Assembly: GCA_947624775.1 (NCBI GenBank)
Contig: CANQLT010000018.1
Coordinates: 1 to 33,112 of the forward strand
DNA length: 33,112 bases
From: an uncultured Monoglobus sp.
GTDB taxonomy: Bacteria; Bacillota; Clostridia; Monoglobales; Monoglobaceae
Direction: 5' to 3'
Shown here piece after piece: positions 6,704 to 14,787 of the stretch. The number at the start of each line of letters is the position of its first letter. Positions within the stretch are counted from its first letter, which is position 1. The notes beneath the pieces were generated by a model, which made no database searches, was not told the DNA's origin, and saw nothing but the letters and a program-made list of their open reading frames with translations. A program made the translations under genes and the position numbers.

Positions 6704-7320
6704 TTATTTTGGGGGAATATGGAGTAATACCAGCGTTCTGAAAAATTTATTTTCTTTATCGTAGCTCCAGTCCAGGCTGCTGTTATATTTTTTCAGGGCA
6801 TTATTTATGCTCCTTATTCCGAGGCCGTGTTCATCGGGATCGTCTTTTTGCGTTTGAGGCATGCCGTCTGAAACAACAGGCTCCCGATCCGCGTTGTTTT
6901 CCACCTTCACCGCGGAAAAAGCCCCGTTTACCGTATATAAATCCACAAAGATCTCTTTCTTTTCCGTATCGGCGGAGGCTTCTATGGCGTTGTCAATTAA
7001 ATTTGAAAAAATAGTCACGGTGTCAATATCCGATATAAATGACAAAGTCGGCGAATCGGAATGAATATGGATCTCTATTCCCGCGTCACGGCACTCCCGC
7101 GCCTTTTGAGCAAGTATGACGTTCAAAATATTATTATCCGTGTAGCGAGCGTAATCCAGATCTCTTTGCGAAAACTGCAATTCCCGCATGTACTTTTTTG
7201 CCTTTTCGTTATCTTCCGAGATCAAATCGCTCAACACGGCCAAAAGCTTGCGAAAATCATGGCGCATAATTTTTGTATTTTCGTATTTTTCAGCCAAGAT
7301 CCGATATTCGACCAATTCGG
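6704..7320. repeat. 617-bp duplicated kinase-domain segment, copy 2
   Basis: Partner of 3568-4184 in the same orientation. Immediately past the HK3 stop the sequence departs from HK2's flank and instead resembles the end of HK1, suggesting the tail of an originally HK1-like gene was overwritten by HK2 sequence. Confidence 0.93.
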
Positions 7321-8005
7321 TCTTGTTCTTGCTCTCGATCTCCCTGAGTCTTTTTATCTGAATGTTTTTGTCAATAATCCTGTCGCATACCAGATACGCC
7401 GCAAAATTGGATACTATCAATATAAAGCACATCACCATAAAAGCGATATTCGTCTCATATTTCAGGCCTGCCTTGACATGATTATACATCAGGAAAAACC
7501 CGAACGTAAATATCGGCAGGGGCAAAAGCCAGAACATCTCATAAAATTTATTGCCGCTGTTTCTGCTGACGGTATAATACTTCAGCATAACGACTAAAAT
7601 AAAATATAGAGTTTTGGACATAAGCGTAAAAAGAAGATCTTGAGCAATACTTAAATAGTTCGGGTCCTCGACAATCTCCACACCAAGAAGAAACGACGTC
7701 ACCAATTCGGTAAACATCATAAACACCGTAATAATAATTACTTTTAGTATAATGCTCAATATATTTTCGGCAAACCCGATATATAAGACCAAAAAATTGA
7801 CCGCGATGAATCCCAAAACATTCAGGATCGGTTGGCCGATAAAACATAAACAGCAGTATAAGGCATAGCCGATCACTATGCAAAGATTGCTCTCAAATCT
7901 CGAATGTTTGTAAGTCATAACCGAATTTGTATAATAGAGCAGCACAAAGCACTCGATCACAATTACCGGCGCTGTTAAAATACACTCAATGAATTCTATA
8001 TTCAT
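6704..8005 (-). CDS. HK3: orphan GHKL sensor histidine kinase with HK2's catalytic domain
   Basis: This 433-residue protein has a strongly hydrophobic multi-pass sensor (about residues 1-210), a linker (IKRLREIESKNK) and, from ELVEYRIL on, the same 205 residues as HK2: H249 in IMRHDFRKLL, N339 in the N-box and the EHGLGIRS glycine box. The sensor shows no clear relation to that of HK2, so it should read a different signal but pass phosphate to the same regulator. No complete response regulator accompanies it; a relic lies just upstream (8002-8067). The start ATG overlaps the relic's stop as ATGA, the same junction as RR2-HK2, so the start is supported despite a weak ribosome site (GAGGCGG is rather far away). 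The two parts are each intact, so this is probably a working gene. Confidence 0.88.
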   Translation of the reverse strand: MNIEFIECILTAPVIVIECFVLLYYTNSVMTYKHSRFESNLCIVIGYALYCCLCFIGQPILNVLGFIAVNFLVLYIGFAENILSIILKVIIITVFMMFTELVTSFLLGVEIVEDPNYLSIAQDLLFTLMSKTLYFILVVMLKYYTVSRNSGNKFYEMFWLLPLPIFTFGFFLMYNHVKAGLKYETNIAFMVMCFILIVSNFAAYLVCDRIIDKNIQIKRLREIESKNKTELVEYRILAEKYENTKIMRHDFRKLLAVLSDLISEDNEKAKKYMRELQFSQRDLDYARYTDNNILNVILAQKARECRDAGIEIHIHSDSPTLSFISDIDTVTIFSNLIDNAIEASADTEKKEIFVDLYTVNGAFSAVKVENNADREPVVSDGMPQTQKDDPDEHGLGIRSINNALKKYNSSLDWSYDKENKFFRTLVLLHIPPK

Positions 8006-8067
8006 ATAATTTCTTTTGCCGCCTCAAAAAACTTAATGCAAAAATCCTGGTATCCCCCGGCCATCAT
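8002..8067 (-). pseudogene. C-terminal relic of a LytTR response regulator upstream of HK3
   Basis: An open frame of 21 codons ends with TGA overlapping the HK3 ATG. Its last 16 residues, YQDFCIKFFEAAKEII, line up without gaps with the end of RR2, YAEFDKKFKKWSSELR: identical at Y, F, K, F and E, with D/E and I/L alike. With the same ATGA overlap, this looks like the tail of HK3's lost regulator, the rest having been deleted. The match is short, so it is suggestive rather than proven. Confidence 0.5.
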
Positions 8068-8092
8068 GGCATTAGATATGCGGCAAAATAAT

Positions 8093-8119
8093 TCACCTCT
8101 TTTTCTATTATTTATTTTA
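8093..8119 (-). promoter_or_regulatory. Relic of the response-regulator promoter/leader upstream of HK3
   Basis: On the minus strand TAAAAT (8114-8119) is followed by AAATAATAGAAAAAGAGGTGAAT, cut here only for description: an A-rich leader with GAGGTGA (8093-8099) like those of RR1 and RR2. The -35 position is not TTGACA but falls in a GGGGAGCTGTC repeat sequence, so a repeat seems to have landed there. It may still drive HK3 weakly. Confidence 0.45.
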
Positions 8120-8160
8120 GTGCCGAGAACATCTCGACAGCTCCCCCCCAAGGGGGCGCC

Positions 8161-8263
8161 ACGGGCGGCAGATTGCCGCCCCTACGGGTTTAATGCAATT
8201 CGTATGTATTACGGCAATACAATACATCACCGGCGCCCGTAGGGGCGGATATTATCCGCCCGT
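8161..8263. repeat. 103-bp nested palindromic element
   Basis: The ends are perfect inverted repeats (ACGGGCGG and CCGCCCGT). Each arm is itself a hairpin (GGCGGCA/TGCCGCC and GGGCGGATA/TATCCGCCC), and the two arms share a second inverted pair, CCGCCCCTACGGG with CCCGTAGGGGCGG. It has no coding capacity and resembles MITE or REP-type elements seen in gut Clostridia. Together with the unit at 8287-8442 it fills the gap between HK3 and the GH51 gene. Confidence 0.75.
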
Positions 8264-8286
8264 TAGGCTCTCCTCCTTTTAAGGGG

Positions 8287-8442
8287 GAGAGCCTATTTTT
8301 GCCTCCCCTGCAATAGTGGGGGAGGGGGACTGCGGCCGGAGCCGCGAAGCGGGTTCGTGGCACTAACGTATTTCGTTTGCACAAATAAACGAGGCCACAA
8401 ATCATTAACATAAGCGGACATGACGCGACAGCGGTGGAAGGG
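8287..8442 (+). repeat. Dispersed ~155-bp repeat, copy A
   Basis: It shares long near-identical stretches with the reverse complement of 27275-27430: a TTTTTGCCTCCCCTGC block, GGCCGGAGCCGCGAAGCGGG followed by TTCGT, GCCACAAATCATTAAC and GCGGACATGACGCG. It ends four bases before the GH51 stop codon. It holds no gene and is a non-coding repeat of unknown mobility. Confidence 0.8.
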
Positions 8443-8445
8443 ACC

Positions 8446-10359
8446 TTATTTATGAGGCAGATTTATCACCGTAAGCGAATACGGATTTAGCGCAGGTGCG
8501 GCGCGGAGGGCGAAAACTTCCGTTTTCGGCGTTATTTTGTCGGGGTTTTCAAAGGTGTTTTTCGCGGTCGGGCTGTCGGCGCAAAGGACCGTTATATCTC
8601 CCTCCGCCGCGGCGTTAAGCCCGGCTGAGATATTTAGCTCGACTTCGATTTCATTTTCGGTCGGATTGACAAGCTTTATTATCAAATCTCCGTTTTCGGT
8701 CAAAGAGGCCGCGACGTAAACTCCGTCGCCCGCCTCGCATTTGAGCGCGAAAGCGCCCATATTTTCTGCGAATAATTTCTGCACATAATAATTCGGAGTT
8801 TTGACGATCCTTTCGGCGTCGAACCAGATCATATCAGGCGCCCAATGACTGTGCGGCGGCTTTTTTGAAAACAAAGGCGCGTATGACGCCATGATAACGT
8901 TTTCCGCCCGCTCCAGTCCGCAGAGAAACGCCGCCTCGGAAAGCGCCGATATCATATCGTTAAAGCGCGTCTCTCCGCCCGCCTCATAGGGCTTTGCCGC
9001 GTATTCGCCCAAATACACCGAAATTCCGCCGCCGCGGCCCTCGTAAAAATCCGCGTTCTCGAAAAACCATTCTTTTGTGTTGTAATTATGCTCGTCCACG
9101 GCGAAGGCATAATTGGGATTTTTCGCCGACTTTTCCTTGAGCCGCTTATGCGCCGCCTTATAGCGTTCCTCTCCCACTCGCGGCCCCGCGGAAAATATCA
9201 AGTCGATCTTCGGATATTTTTCATGTATAGCCTTTTCAAAGGCCTCGTAGCGCTCAAACCATTGGTTTGTCTCGGTCTGCCACTGCTCGTTGCCTATAGC
9301 GAGCATACGCAGATTAAAGGGCTCGGGGTGACCCATGACGCTCCGCAGCCCTCCCCATTTTGTGTCGGGCGCGCCGTTTGCGAACTCTATCAAATCGAGA
9401 GCGTCGTTTAAATATTCCGAAAATTCGGGCGTGTAATTACCGTTTTTGTCGTAAAGCGGCACCGTCTCAGAGGTGTTGAACTGGCACGCCATACCCGCGT
9501 TGATAACCGGCAGCGGCTCGCAGCCCAGATATTCGCACAGCAAAAAATACTCAAAAAAACCTATGGCAAAGCTCTGGTTATATCCCGGCTCCTTAAAAGC
9601 CCAGCGGCTGAAATCCTGTTTTCTCCTATGCGCCGGGCCGACCGTACGTTTCCAGCGGTACGCGTTTTTGAGGTCATAGCCCTCCACCGCGCAGCCGCCC
9701 GGGAACCTCAGAAATCCGGGGCGCAGCTCTTTCATCGCCTCGGCCATATCGCGCCTGAAAATCCCAAATGCCGCGTCGGACGGGATCAGCGACAGCATTT
9801 TTATATCTACGCTCTCGCCTTTTGAGAGATCGGGAAAAGACAAGCGCAGTCGGCAGTCTGCCGCCTCGCTCTCAGCCTTGAGCACTCCCGCTCCGTTTTC
9901 GCCGATAATGCAGCGCGCCATAACTTTTCCGCCCGAAACTGCCTCAAGGATTATTTTGCCCGAATATCCGCGCGCGTCCGCGGTAAGCGCCGCTTTATAC
10001 TCCGCGCCGCGTCTCAGCGCGAAACCGCCAAACGCCGAGTTAATTGCCGCCGCGCCGTTCTCTCCGCCGCGCAGCCGCATAAAATAAAACCCGTCCTCGT
10101 CTTTGAGATATTCGGCCGAGCCGCGCGTGATCTCCCAGCCGAAACCCGGCTCGGGCGCGGAGCCTGACAAACGCTCGCGCGTCCTTCCGCTTTCGTCGGT
10201 ATAAAACTCAAAATCGGGCGTGATATGCCCGAACGAACGGTTCTCGACCAGCTCCGCCGAGAGGCCGCCGTCGGCGGCACAGCTTATGTCCTCAAAAAAC
10301 AGGCCTATCATGTTGGGAGCGATTTTCGCGGTTTTTTCCGCGGTGATTTTAATTTTCAT
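8446..10359 (-). CDS. Alpha-L-arabinofuranosidase, GH51 family
   Basis: This 637-residue enzyme should release terminal alpha-L-arabinofuranose from arabinoxylan, arabinan or their oligosaccharides. The N-terminal part has the GH51 opening (IAPNMIGLFFEDIS..ADGGLSAELVENRSF), then a beta-rich insert, then the (beta/alpha)8 core: RFPGGCAVEGYD, W-rich PGYNQSFAIGFFEYF, acid/base E358 in AIGNEQW, DEHNYNTKEWF, and the probable nucleophile E452 in LGEYA. A beta-sandwich closes the protein. Length fits the longer GH51 subgroup. There is no signal peptide, so it acts in the cytoplasm on imported oligosaccharides. GAGGTAA precedes the ATG. It lies 59 bp after the SLH gene across a terminator, and I see no separate promoter in that gap. 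Confidence 0.92.
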   Translation of the reverse strand: MKIKITAEKTAKIAPNMIGLFFEDISCAADGGLSAELVENRSFGHITPDFEFYTDESGRTRERLSGSAPEPGFGWEITRGSAEYLKDEDGFYFMRLRGGENGAAAINSAFGGFALRRGAEYKAALTADARGYSGKIILEAVSGGKVMARCIIGENGAGVLKAESEAADCRLRLSFPDLSKGESVDIKMLSLIPSDAAFGIFRRDMAEAMKELRPGFLRFPGGCAVEGYDLKNAYRWKRTVGPAHRRKQDFSRWAFKEPGYNQSFAIGFFEYFLLCEYLGCEPLPVINAGMACQFNTSETVPLYDKNGNYTPEFSEYLNDALDLIEFANGAPDTKWGGLRSVMGHPEPFNLRMLAIGNEQWQTETNQWFERYEAFEKAIHEKYPKIDLIFSAGPRVGEERYKAAHKRLKEKSAKNPNYAFAVDEHNYNTKEWFFENADFYEGRGGGISVYLGEYAAKPYEAGGETRFNDMISALSEAAFLCGLERAENVIMASYAPLFSKKPPHSHWAPDMIWFDAERIVKTPNYYVQKLFAENMGAFALKCEAGDGVYVAASLTENGDLIIKLVNPTENEIEVELNISAGLNAAAEGDITVLCADSPTAKNTFENPDKITPKTEVFALRAAPALNPYSLTVINLPHK

Positions 10360-10379
10360 ATTATTACCTCGATTCGCAA

Positions 10380-10403
10380 AAGGCTCCCCGAACGGGGAGC
10401 CTT
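10380..10403 (-). terminator. Rho-independent terminator after the SLH protein gene
   Basis: AAGGCTCCCC and CGGGGAGCCTT form a near-perfect stem with a three-base loop; on the minus strand it is followed by TTTTGCG. The stem is symmetric, but the T run and position fit the SLH gene at 10419. Some read-through into the GH51 gene is possible. Confidence 0.78.
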
Positions 10404-10418
10404 AAACATTTTAATTCA

Positions 10419-12353
10419 TTATTTGCCGAGGCTGTTGTAAAGACCGTAGAGCATCTTTGCGGCCTCTGCTCTGGTGGCGGGATTTCCGGGATTGAAGTTG
10501 CCCTGATCGTCGCCACTCGCTATTCCGCTGTTGAACAGATACGAAACCGCGTCTACCGCGTAGTCGGATATGGTGCCCGAATCGGGGAACTGATGCGCCT
10601 CTGTCGCGGGCGAACCCTGAGCTCTGTAGATTATAACGGCTATATCCTGACGCGTAATCTCATCGCCAATGCCGAAAGTTTGGTCGGGACGGCCTGTGAT
10701 AATGCCGTTCTGAACCGCAGCCGCGATATAGGGTGTGTACCAATCTCCCGCATCGTCGCTGAAATCCGTTGTCGCGCTCTGGTCGATCGAATAACCCATA
10801 ACACCCACGATCATCTTTGCGAACTGCTCGCGCGTTACGTGGCTCTGAGGCTCGAATCTGCCGTCGCCCATGCCGTTTATGATTCCCAAACTGCTGAGCG
10901 CGTTGATCGAGGGAACAGCCCACTCAACGTCCGCCAGATCTACGAACGCCGACGACTGGATTCCGCCGGTCTGATCCGCTATGGGAGCTGCTGTGGCGCT
11001 TGTTCCGTCGCCCAGCACGCTGCCGTAGTACGGGTTGTTGTAATTTGTGCTGCTGCTGCTCGAACCGCTGCCGCCATAGGTGGTGCCGGTGTAGCCGCTG
11101 CTTCCGTATACGAAGCTCGCCGAAATCAACATAACACCGTTTACAACGTAGTTCTCGATATTCGCCGCGCTGATCGACAGCGTGCTGCCGCTCAGGCTCA
11201 CGTTTCTGTTATTGATTCTGACATTGCTCAGAGTGTAGCCTGTTGTCGAGCTGAATTTGAGCGTCAGGGCATATCCGTATTCTACGTTCGTGAAGTAATC
11301 GCTGGCATTGGAAGTCGCCGCATTGACTGTGGCTTCCAGCGCGCCCTGGAACACTATTCTTCCGCCGTGGCTTACATTGACCTGTATCTCATAGGTGCCG
11401 TCCTGATTATTTCCGCCCATTCGCTCGATCAGCTCGTCGATTTGGTCGGTGACCTCGTCAAGCTCGCTCTGGATAGAGGTGACATCGTTTCTGGCGTATT
11501 CGGTCACATTGTCGTCTCTGATGAGATTGTTGAAAAGCGTGTATTCATCTTTAAGGCCGACAAGCAGCTCCTTTGCGTCGCTGATCAGGCTTCTCATATC
11601 TCTGATATCCGCCGCGTCATACGATGACGAGTTGTTGATATATCTAGACGTGTATGTATTAAGGTTCGCCGTAACGTCGTTATACTGGTTCTGAGCGCTT
11701 CTATAAAGCTGCTGGTCGTTCATCTGTGCGGTTTCGGCGCAAATAACTATATCCGACGCAGGCATTTCGATATAATCGTCAACACTTTCTACGTCGCCTG
11801 ATATAATTTCGTATGTCGAATCAGTATTGTACTTATAATACAACCTTGTGTAATTATAACCTCTCGCGGCGCGGGCTTTGATTCTTACTCTCGCGCCCTT
11901 TAACGCCGAATTAGTCGCGACTGAATTTACATATGTCTTTACCGTTGAAAGACTGTTGGGCTCAAATGTGATGTTGAATCTGGTGCCTGCCGTCGCTGTG
12001 GCGGTGGGCACGGGCGTGGCGGTCGCGTTGGGGTCGGCCGTGGCGCTCGGGTCCTGGGTTGCGTCGGGAGTCGATGTCGCATCAGGCTCCGCCGTCGCGT
12101 CGGGGTCCTTGGTTACGTCGGGTTCCGCCGTTACATCGGGCTCCTCTGTAGCATCGGGCGTCTCCGTAACCTCGGGCGTTGCCTCAACGTCGGGTGTTTC
12201 GGTCGGTGCGGGCGTCGCCTCGGTTTCAGTGTCATCCGCGGCGGCCGTGAGCGCGCCTGTATCATTAGCGCTTGTCGCGCCGACAACGATCGGAAGCGTT
12301 GAAAGCACCATGCAAAACGCCACAAACAGCGCCAGGTTCTTCAAATATTTCAT
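10419..12353 (-). CDS. Exported cell-surface protein with three C-terminal SLH domains
   Basis: The 644-residue product starts with a signal peptide (KNLALFVAFCMVLSTLPIVVGA). Next comes a low-complexity linker (about 40-115) of short PDAT/PEVT/PDVT units, then a beta-repeat region (FNITFEPNSLSTV, RIKARAARGYNYTRLYY), a helical stretch around 230-320, a second beta domain and a Gly/Ser-rich spacer. The last 165 residues are three SLH repeats (GIINGMGDGRFEP..TREQFAKMI; GIITGRPDQTF..ITRQDIAVIIYR; GIASGDDQGNFNP..TRAEAAKMLYG). SLH domains bind pyruvylated wall polymer, so it should sit on the cell surface. I chose ATG 12353 because GGAGG lies 7 bases before it; the longer frame to 12419 crosses the -10 region. 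The middle domains are not recognised. Confidence 0.9.
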   Translation of the reverse strand: MKYLKNLALFVAFCMVLSTLPIVVGATSANDTGALTAAADDTETEATPAPTETPDVEATPEVTETPDATEEPDVTAEPDVTKDPDATAEPDATSTPDATQDPSATADPNATATPVPTATATAGTRFNITFEPNSLSTVKTYVNSVATNSALKGARVRIKARAARGYNYTRLYYKYNTDSTYEIISGDVESVDDYIEMPASDIVICAETAQMNDQQLYRSAQNQYNDVTANLNTYTSRYINNSSSYDAADIRDMRSLISDAKELLVGLKDEYTLFNNLIRDDNVTEYARNDVTSIQSELDEVTDQIDELIERMGGNNQDGTYEIQVNVSHGGRIVFQGALEATVNAATSNASDYFTNVEYGYALTLKFSSTTGYTLSNVRINNRNVSLSGSTLSISAANIENYVVNGVMLISASFVYGSSGYTGTTYGGSGSSSSSTNYNNPYYGSVLGDGTSATAAPIADQTGGIQSSAFVDLADVEWAVPSINALSSLGIINGMGDGRFEPQSHVTREQFAKMIVGVMGYSIDQSATTDFSDDAGDWYTPYIAAAVQNGIITGRPDQTFGIGDEITRQDIAVIIYRAQGSPATEAHQFPDSGTISDYAVDAVSYLFNSGIASGDDQGNFNPGNPATRAEAAKMLYGLYNSLGK

Positions 12354-12409
12354 TTTCATTCCTCCATAATATAAAAATTTATCGTATGTTTTGTTTTCAT
12401 ACTTTTTAT

Positions 12410-12438
12410 GTTTTACCATACTTTTTGTAATAAGTCAA
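12410..12438 (-). promoter_or_regulatory. Promoter of the SLH protein gene
   Basis: TTGACT (12433-12438), 17-bp spacer, TAAAAC (12410-12415) on the minus strand. The leader of about 50 bases repeats AAAAAGTATG on both sides of the -10 and can form a small GTATG/CATAC hairpin before the GGAGG. Confidence 0.8.
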
Positions 12439-12490
12439 GCGATTTTGAAAATTGTTAAAATTTGTTACCTAAAAGAAACAATTGTCATTT

Positions 12491-13543
12491 TCAGCCGAAC
12501 GCTCCCGTGATAATACGTATTATATCGTTCCAGGTGGCGTACAGCATCAGCCCCATCAGAAGCACAAATCCCGCGAAGTGGACATAGCCCTCCTTGTCTC
12601 TCGGCACGGGCTTTCTGAAAATTATCTCTATCAGCACAAACAGTATCCTGCCTCCGTCCAGCGCGGGCAGCGGCAGCAGATTCATAACGCCGATGTTGAC
12701 CGCCAAAAATCCCGCGAAGAATATAAAGTCCATAAATCCCGAACGGGCAACCGTACTCATAGCGGAAACCACGCCCACGGGTCCCGACAGGTCGGAAACT
12801 CCGGCCTCGCCCTTAAACAGCATACCAAGCGATACGAACACCAGCTTCACCATCCAGACGGTCTGGAAAAAGCTCTCGTGCAGCACGGTCAAAACATTGA
12901 CCGGGTTCTGCTTGATCGTGAAACCCACCAGATAATAGGGGCTGCCGTCCTCGAGAGTCGTTTGCATCGGAGTAAATTTTTCGGTATGTTTTTCCCCGCC
13001 GCGCTTAAACTCAAGCTCGCATTCACCGCTGCCGCTGTACATTCCCAGTTCAAACGAGAGGTCGCGCCTGATATTAACGCGCGTGCCGTTTATGCCCACT
13101 ACCCTGTCGCCAGGCTGCAGGAACCGCGCCGCATCGCTCTCGGGCTCCACGCTCTCGATCGTGGTGGACGGCACAAATCCGTTTTGGCACGACGAGCTTG
13201 TGACGATTATCGTGACTATCACAAAGCCGAGAAGCAGGTTCATGGCGGCGCCGGCCGCCAGAACTATCATCCTCTGCCACGGCTTTTTGTTGTTAAAGGC
13301 GCGCGGATCGTCGTTTTCCTCGTCCTCGCCCTCCATCGCGCAGAATCCGCCCATCGGCACCGCTCTGATCGAATAAAGCGTCTCTTTTCCCTGCTTTTTG
13401 TATATAGCCGGGCCCATGCCGATGGCGAACTCGTTGACCTTTACTCCGAAGATCCTCGCCGCGATAAAGTGCCCGAACTCGTGGACAAAAATTATCACGC
13501 CAAAAACCACTATAGCCGCCAGTATGGTTAAAACTGTTGACAT
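12491..13543 (-). CDS. rseP: Site-2 zinc metalloprotease RseP (M50)
   Basis: This 350-residue intramembrane protease cuts membrane-anchored anti-sigma factors or other substrates after a first cleavage. HEFGH at residues 21-25 in the first membrane helix supplies the zinc ligands and catalytic Glu; the third ligand is in NLLPLPALDGGRILF near the C-terminus. A single PDZ domain lies at about 110-175 (QPGDRVVGINGT), and three to four membrane helices are seen. The start overlaps the end of dxr by 16 bases, with the ribosome site GAGAGGTG inside dxr. It is the last gene of the operon; I see no clear hairpin terminator after it. Confidence 0.95.
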   Translation of the reverse strand: MSTVLTILAAIVVFGVIIFVHEFGHFIAARIFGVKVNEFAIGMGPAIYKKQGKETLYSIRAVPMGGFCAMEGEDEENDDPRAFNNKKPWQRMIVLAAGAAMNLLLGFVIVTIIVTSSSCQNGFVPSTTIESVEPESDAARFLQPGDRVVGINGTRVNIRRDLSFELGMYSGSGECELEFKRGGEKHTEKFTPMQTTLEDGSPYYLVGFTIKQNPVNVLTVLHESFFQTVWMVKLVFVSLGMLFKGEAGVSDLSGPVGVVSAMSTVARSGFMDFIFFAGFLAVNIGVMNLLPLPALDGGRILFVLIEIIFRKPVPRDKEGYVHFAGFVLLMGLMLYATWNDIIRIITGAFG

Positions 13544-14703
13544 ATTTTACGCACCTCTCTATTTGTCTCTATTATATCCTCAATGCTCGGATCGTCTTTC
13601 GGCTCGATCATATCCATGGCCTTTTCCACAAAATCGGCTATCTCGGTGAACCCGATATCGCCTCTTAAAAATTTCGCCACCGCTGCCTCGTTGGCGGCGT
13701 TCATTATCGTCGGCATCGTGCCGCCTTCCGCTCCCGCGCGGATCGCCAGGTCAAGGCACCTGAAAGTCTTTCTATCGGGCTCAAAAAATGTCATTTTTCC
13801 CAGGTCCTTAAACGAAACCTCGCAGTCGGGCGAGGGCAGGCGCTCAGGATAAGTGAAGGCGTACTGTATCGGATGCTTCATCGAGGGCAGCGACAGCTGC
13901 GCTATTATGCTCTTGTCCACAAACTCGACCATCGAGTGTATTATGCTTTCGCGATGGATAACCACCTCTATATCGTCTATCCCCACGCCGAACAGCCACT
14001 TTGCCTCAAGCACCTCAAGGCCCTTGTTCATCATGGTCGCGCTGTCTATCGTTATTTTTGCGCCCATGTTCCAGTTGGGATGCTTGAGCGCGTCGGATTT
14101 TTTGACGCTTCTAAGCTCATCGGCAGTCATGCCGAAAAACGGGCCGCCGCTGGCGGTGAGCAGGATTTTTTTGATCTCCGAGCGGGCGCCGCCTCTGAGA
14201 CTTTGAAAAATGGCGGAATGCTCGCTGTCAACAGGCAGCAGGCGCACTCCGTGTTCACTGATCTCGTCCATAAACAAGCCGCCCGCGGTGACAAGCGTCT
14301 CTTTGTTGGCGAGAGCTATGTCCTTGCCGCGTCTTATTGCCTCTATCGTGGGAACCAGACCCGCGAAACCGACGATCGCCGAAAGCACCATATCGGCTCC
14401 GCTCTCCGCGGCCGCCTCGATCAGGCCCTCATCTCCCGCCAAAACCCTGACATCGGTGTCTGCCAGTCTGAGCTTGAGCTCCTCGGCCGCCTTTTCATCG
14501 TGAAGCGCCGCGACTTTCGGCTTATACTTCCGCGCCTGCTTTTCGATCAGTTTGGCGTTGCGCCCCGCCGCGACCGCGGTTATCTCTATGTCCTTTATGC
14601 CGCGAAGGTCGTCCGCCACCTCAAGGGCCTGAGTTCCGATCGAGCCGGTCGAGCCCAGGATCGCGACCTTGAGCGGCGCGCTGCTTTTGTTTGTCATATT
14701 CAT
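13528..14703 (-). CDS. dxr: 1-deoxy-D-xylulose 5-phosphate reductoisomerase
   Basis: This enzyme converts DXP to 2-C-methyl-D-erythritol 4-phosphate with NADPH, the committed step of the MEP isoprenoid pathway. The NADP-binding loop is VAILGSTGSIGTQAL. Further family signatures are LANKETLVTAGG, the metal/substrate motif PVDSEHSAIFQSL, and KITIDSATMMNKGLE. Length (391) is normal. I use ATG 14703, ten bases after GGAG; the longer frame to 14745 has no ribosome site. It feeds precursors to uppS, three genes upstream in the same operon. A stable hairpin lies between cdsA and this gene and may adjust its expression. Confidence 0.96.
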   Translation of the reverse strand: MNMTNKSSAPLKVAILGSTGSIGTQALEVADDLRGIKDIEITAVAAGRNAKLIEKQARKYKPKVAALHDEKAAEELKLRLADTDVRVLAGDEGLIEAAAESGADMVLSAIVGFAGLVPTIEAIRRGKDIALANKETLVTAGGLFMDEISEHGVRLLPVDSEHSAIFQSLRGGARSEIKKILLTASGGPFFGMTADELRSVKKSDALKHPNWNMGAKITIDSATMMNKGLEVLEAKWLFGVGIDDIEVVIHRESIIHSMVEFVDKSIIAQLSLPSMKHPIQYAFTYPERLPSPDCEVSFKDLGKMTFFEPDRKTFRCLDLAIRAGAEGGTMPTIMNAANEAAVAKFLRGDIGFTEIADFVEKAMDMIEPKDDPSIEDIIETNREVRKICQQF

Positions 14704-14730
14704 TATATATACACTCCAAAAATAAATTCC

Positions 14731-14775
14731 AAAATTAAACGGCAAAACGGTTCGGACAAATCCCCCGCTTTGCCG
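14731..14775 (-). terminator. Possible internal attenuator or processing hairpin between cdsA and dxr
   Basis: On the minus strand CGGCAAAGCGG and CCGTTTTGCCG (10 of 11 Watson-Crick, one G-U) form a long stem with a 14-base loop, followed by TTTAATTTT. It looks like a terminator but sits inside the operon; partial termination or RNA processing is inferred. Confidence 0.45.
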
Positions 14776-14787
14776 CAGCTGTATGTT

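Noticed and set aside
8190-8411. 73-codon minus-strand frame
   Set aside because: It lies wholly in the dispersed repeats, with no ribosome site and no protein-like composition.
8128-8442. CRISPR-like array
   Set aside because: The repeats here are palindromic and irregular in length and spacing, with no constant repeat/spacer pattern and no cas gene.
1-8445. agrB/agrD-like or other pheromone-processing gene next to the AgrC-like kinases
   Set aside because: I looked for an AgrB-like membrane peptidase and a cyclic-peptide precursor on both strands and found neither, so a complete agr-type system is not claimed.
10593-11627. Long open frame opposite the SLH protein gene
   Set aside because: It is the mirror of a well-supported gene with signal peptide, promoter and SLH repeats; no ribosome site and an Arg/Val/Ala-rich nonsense composition.
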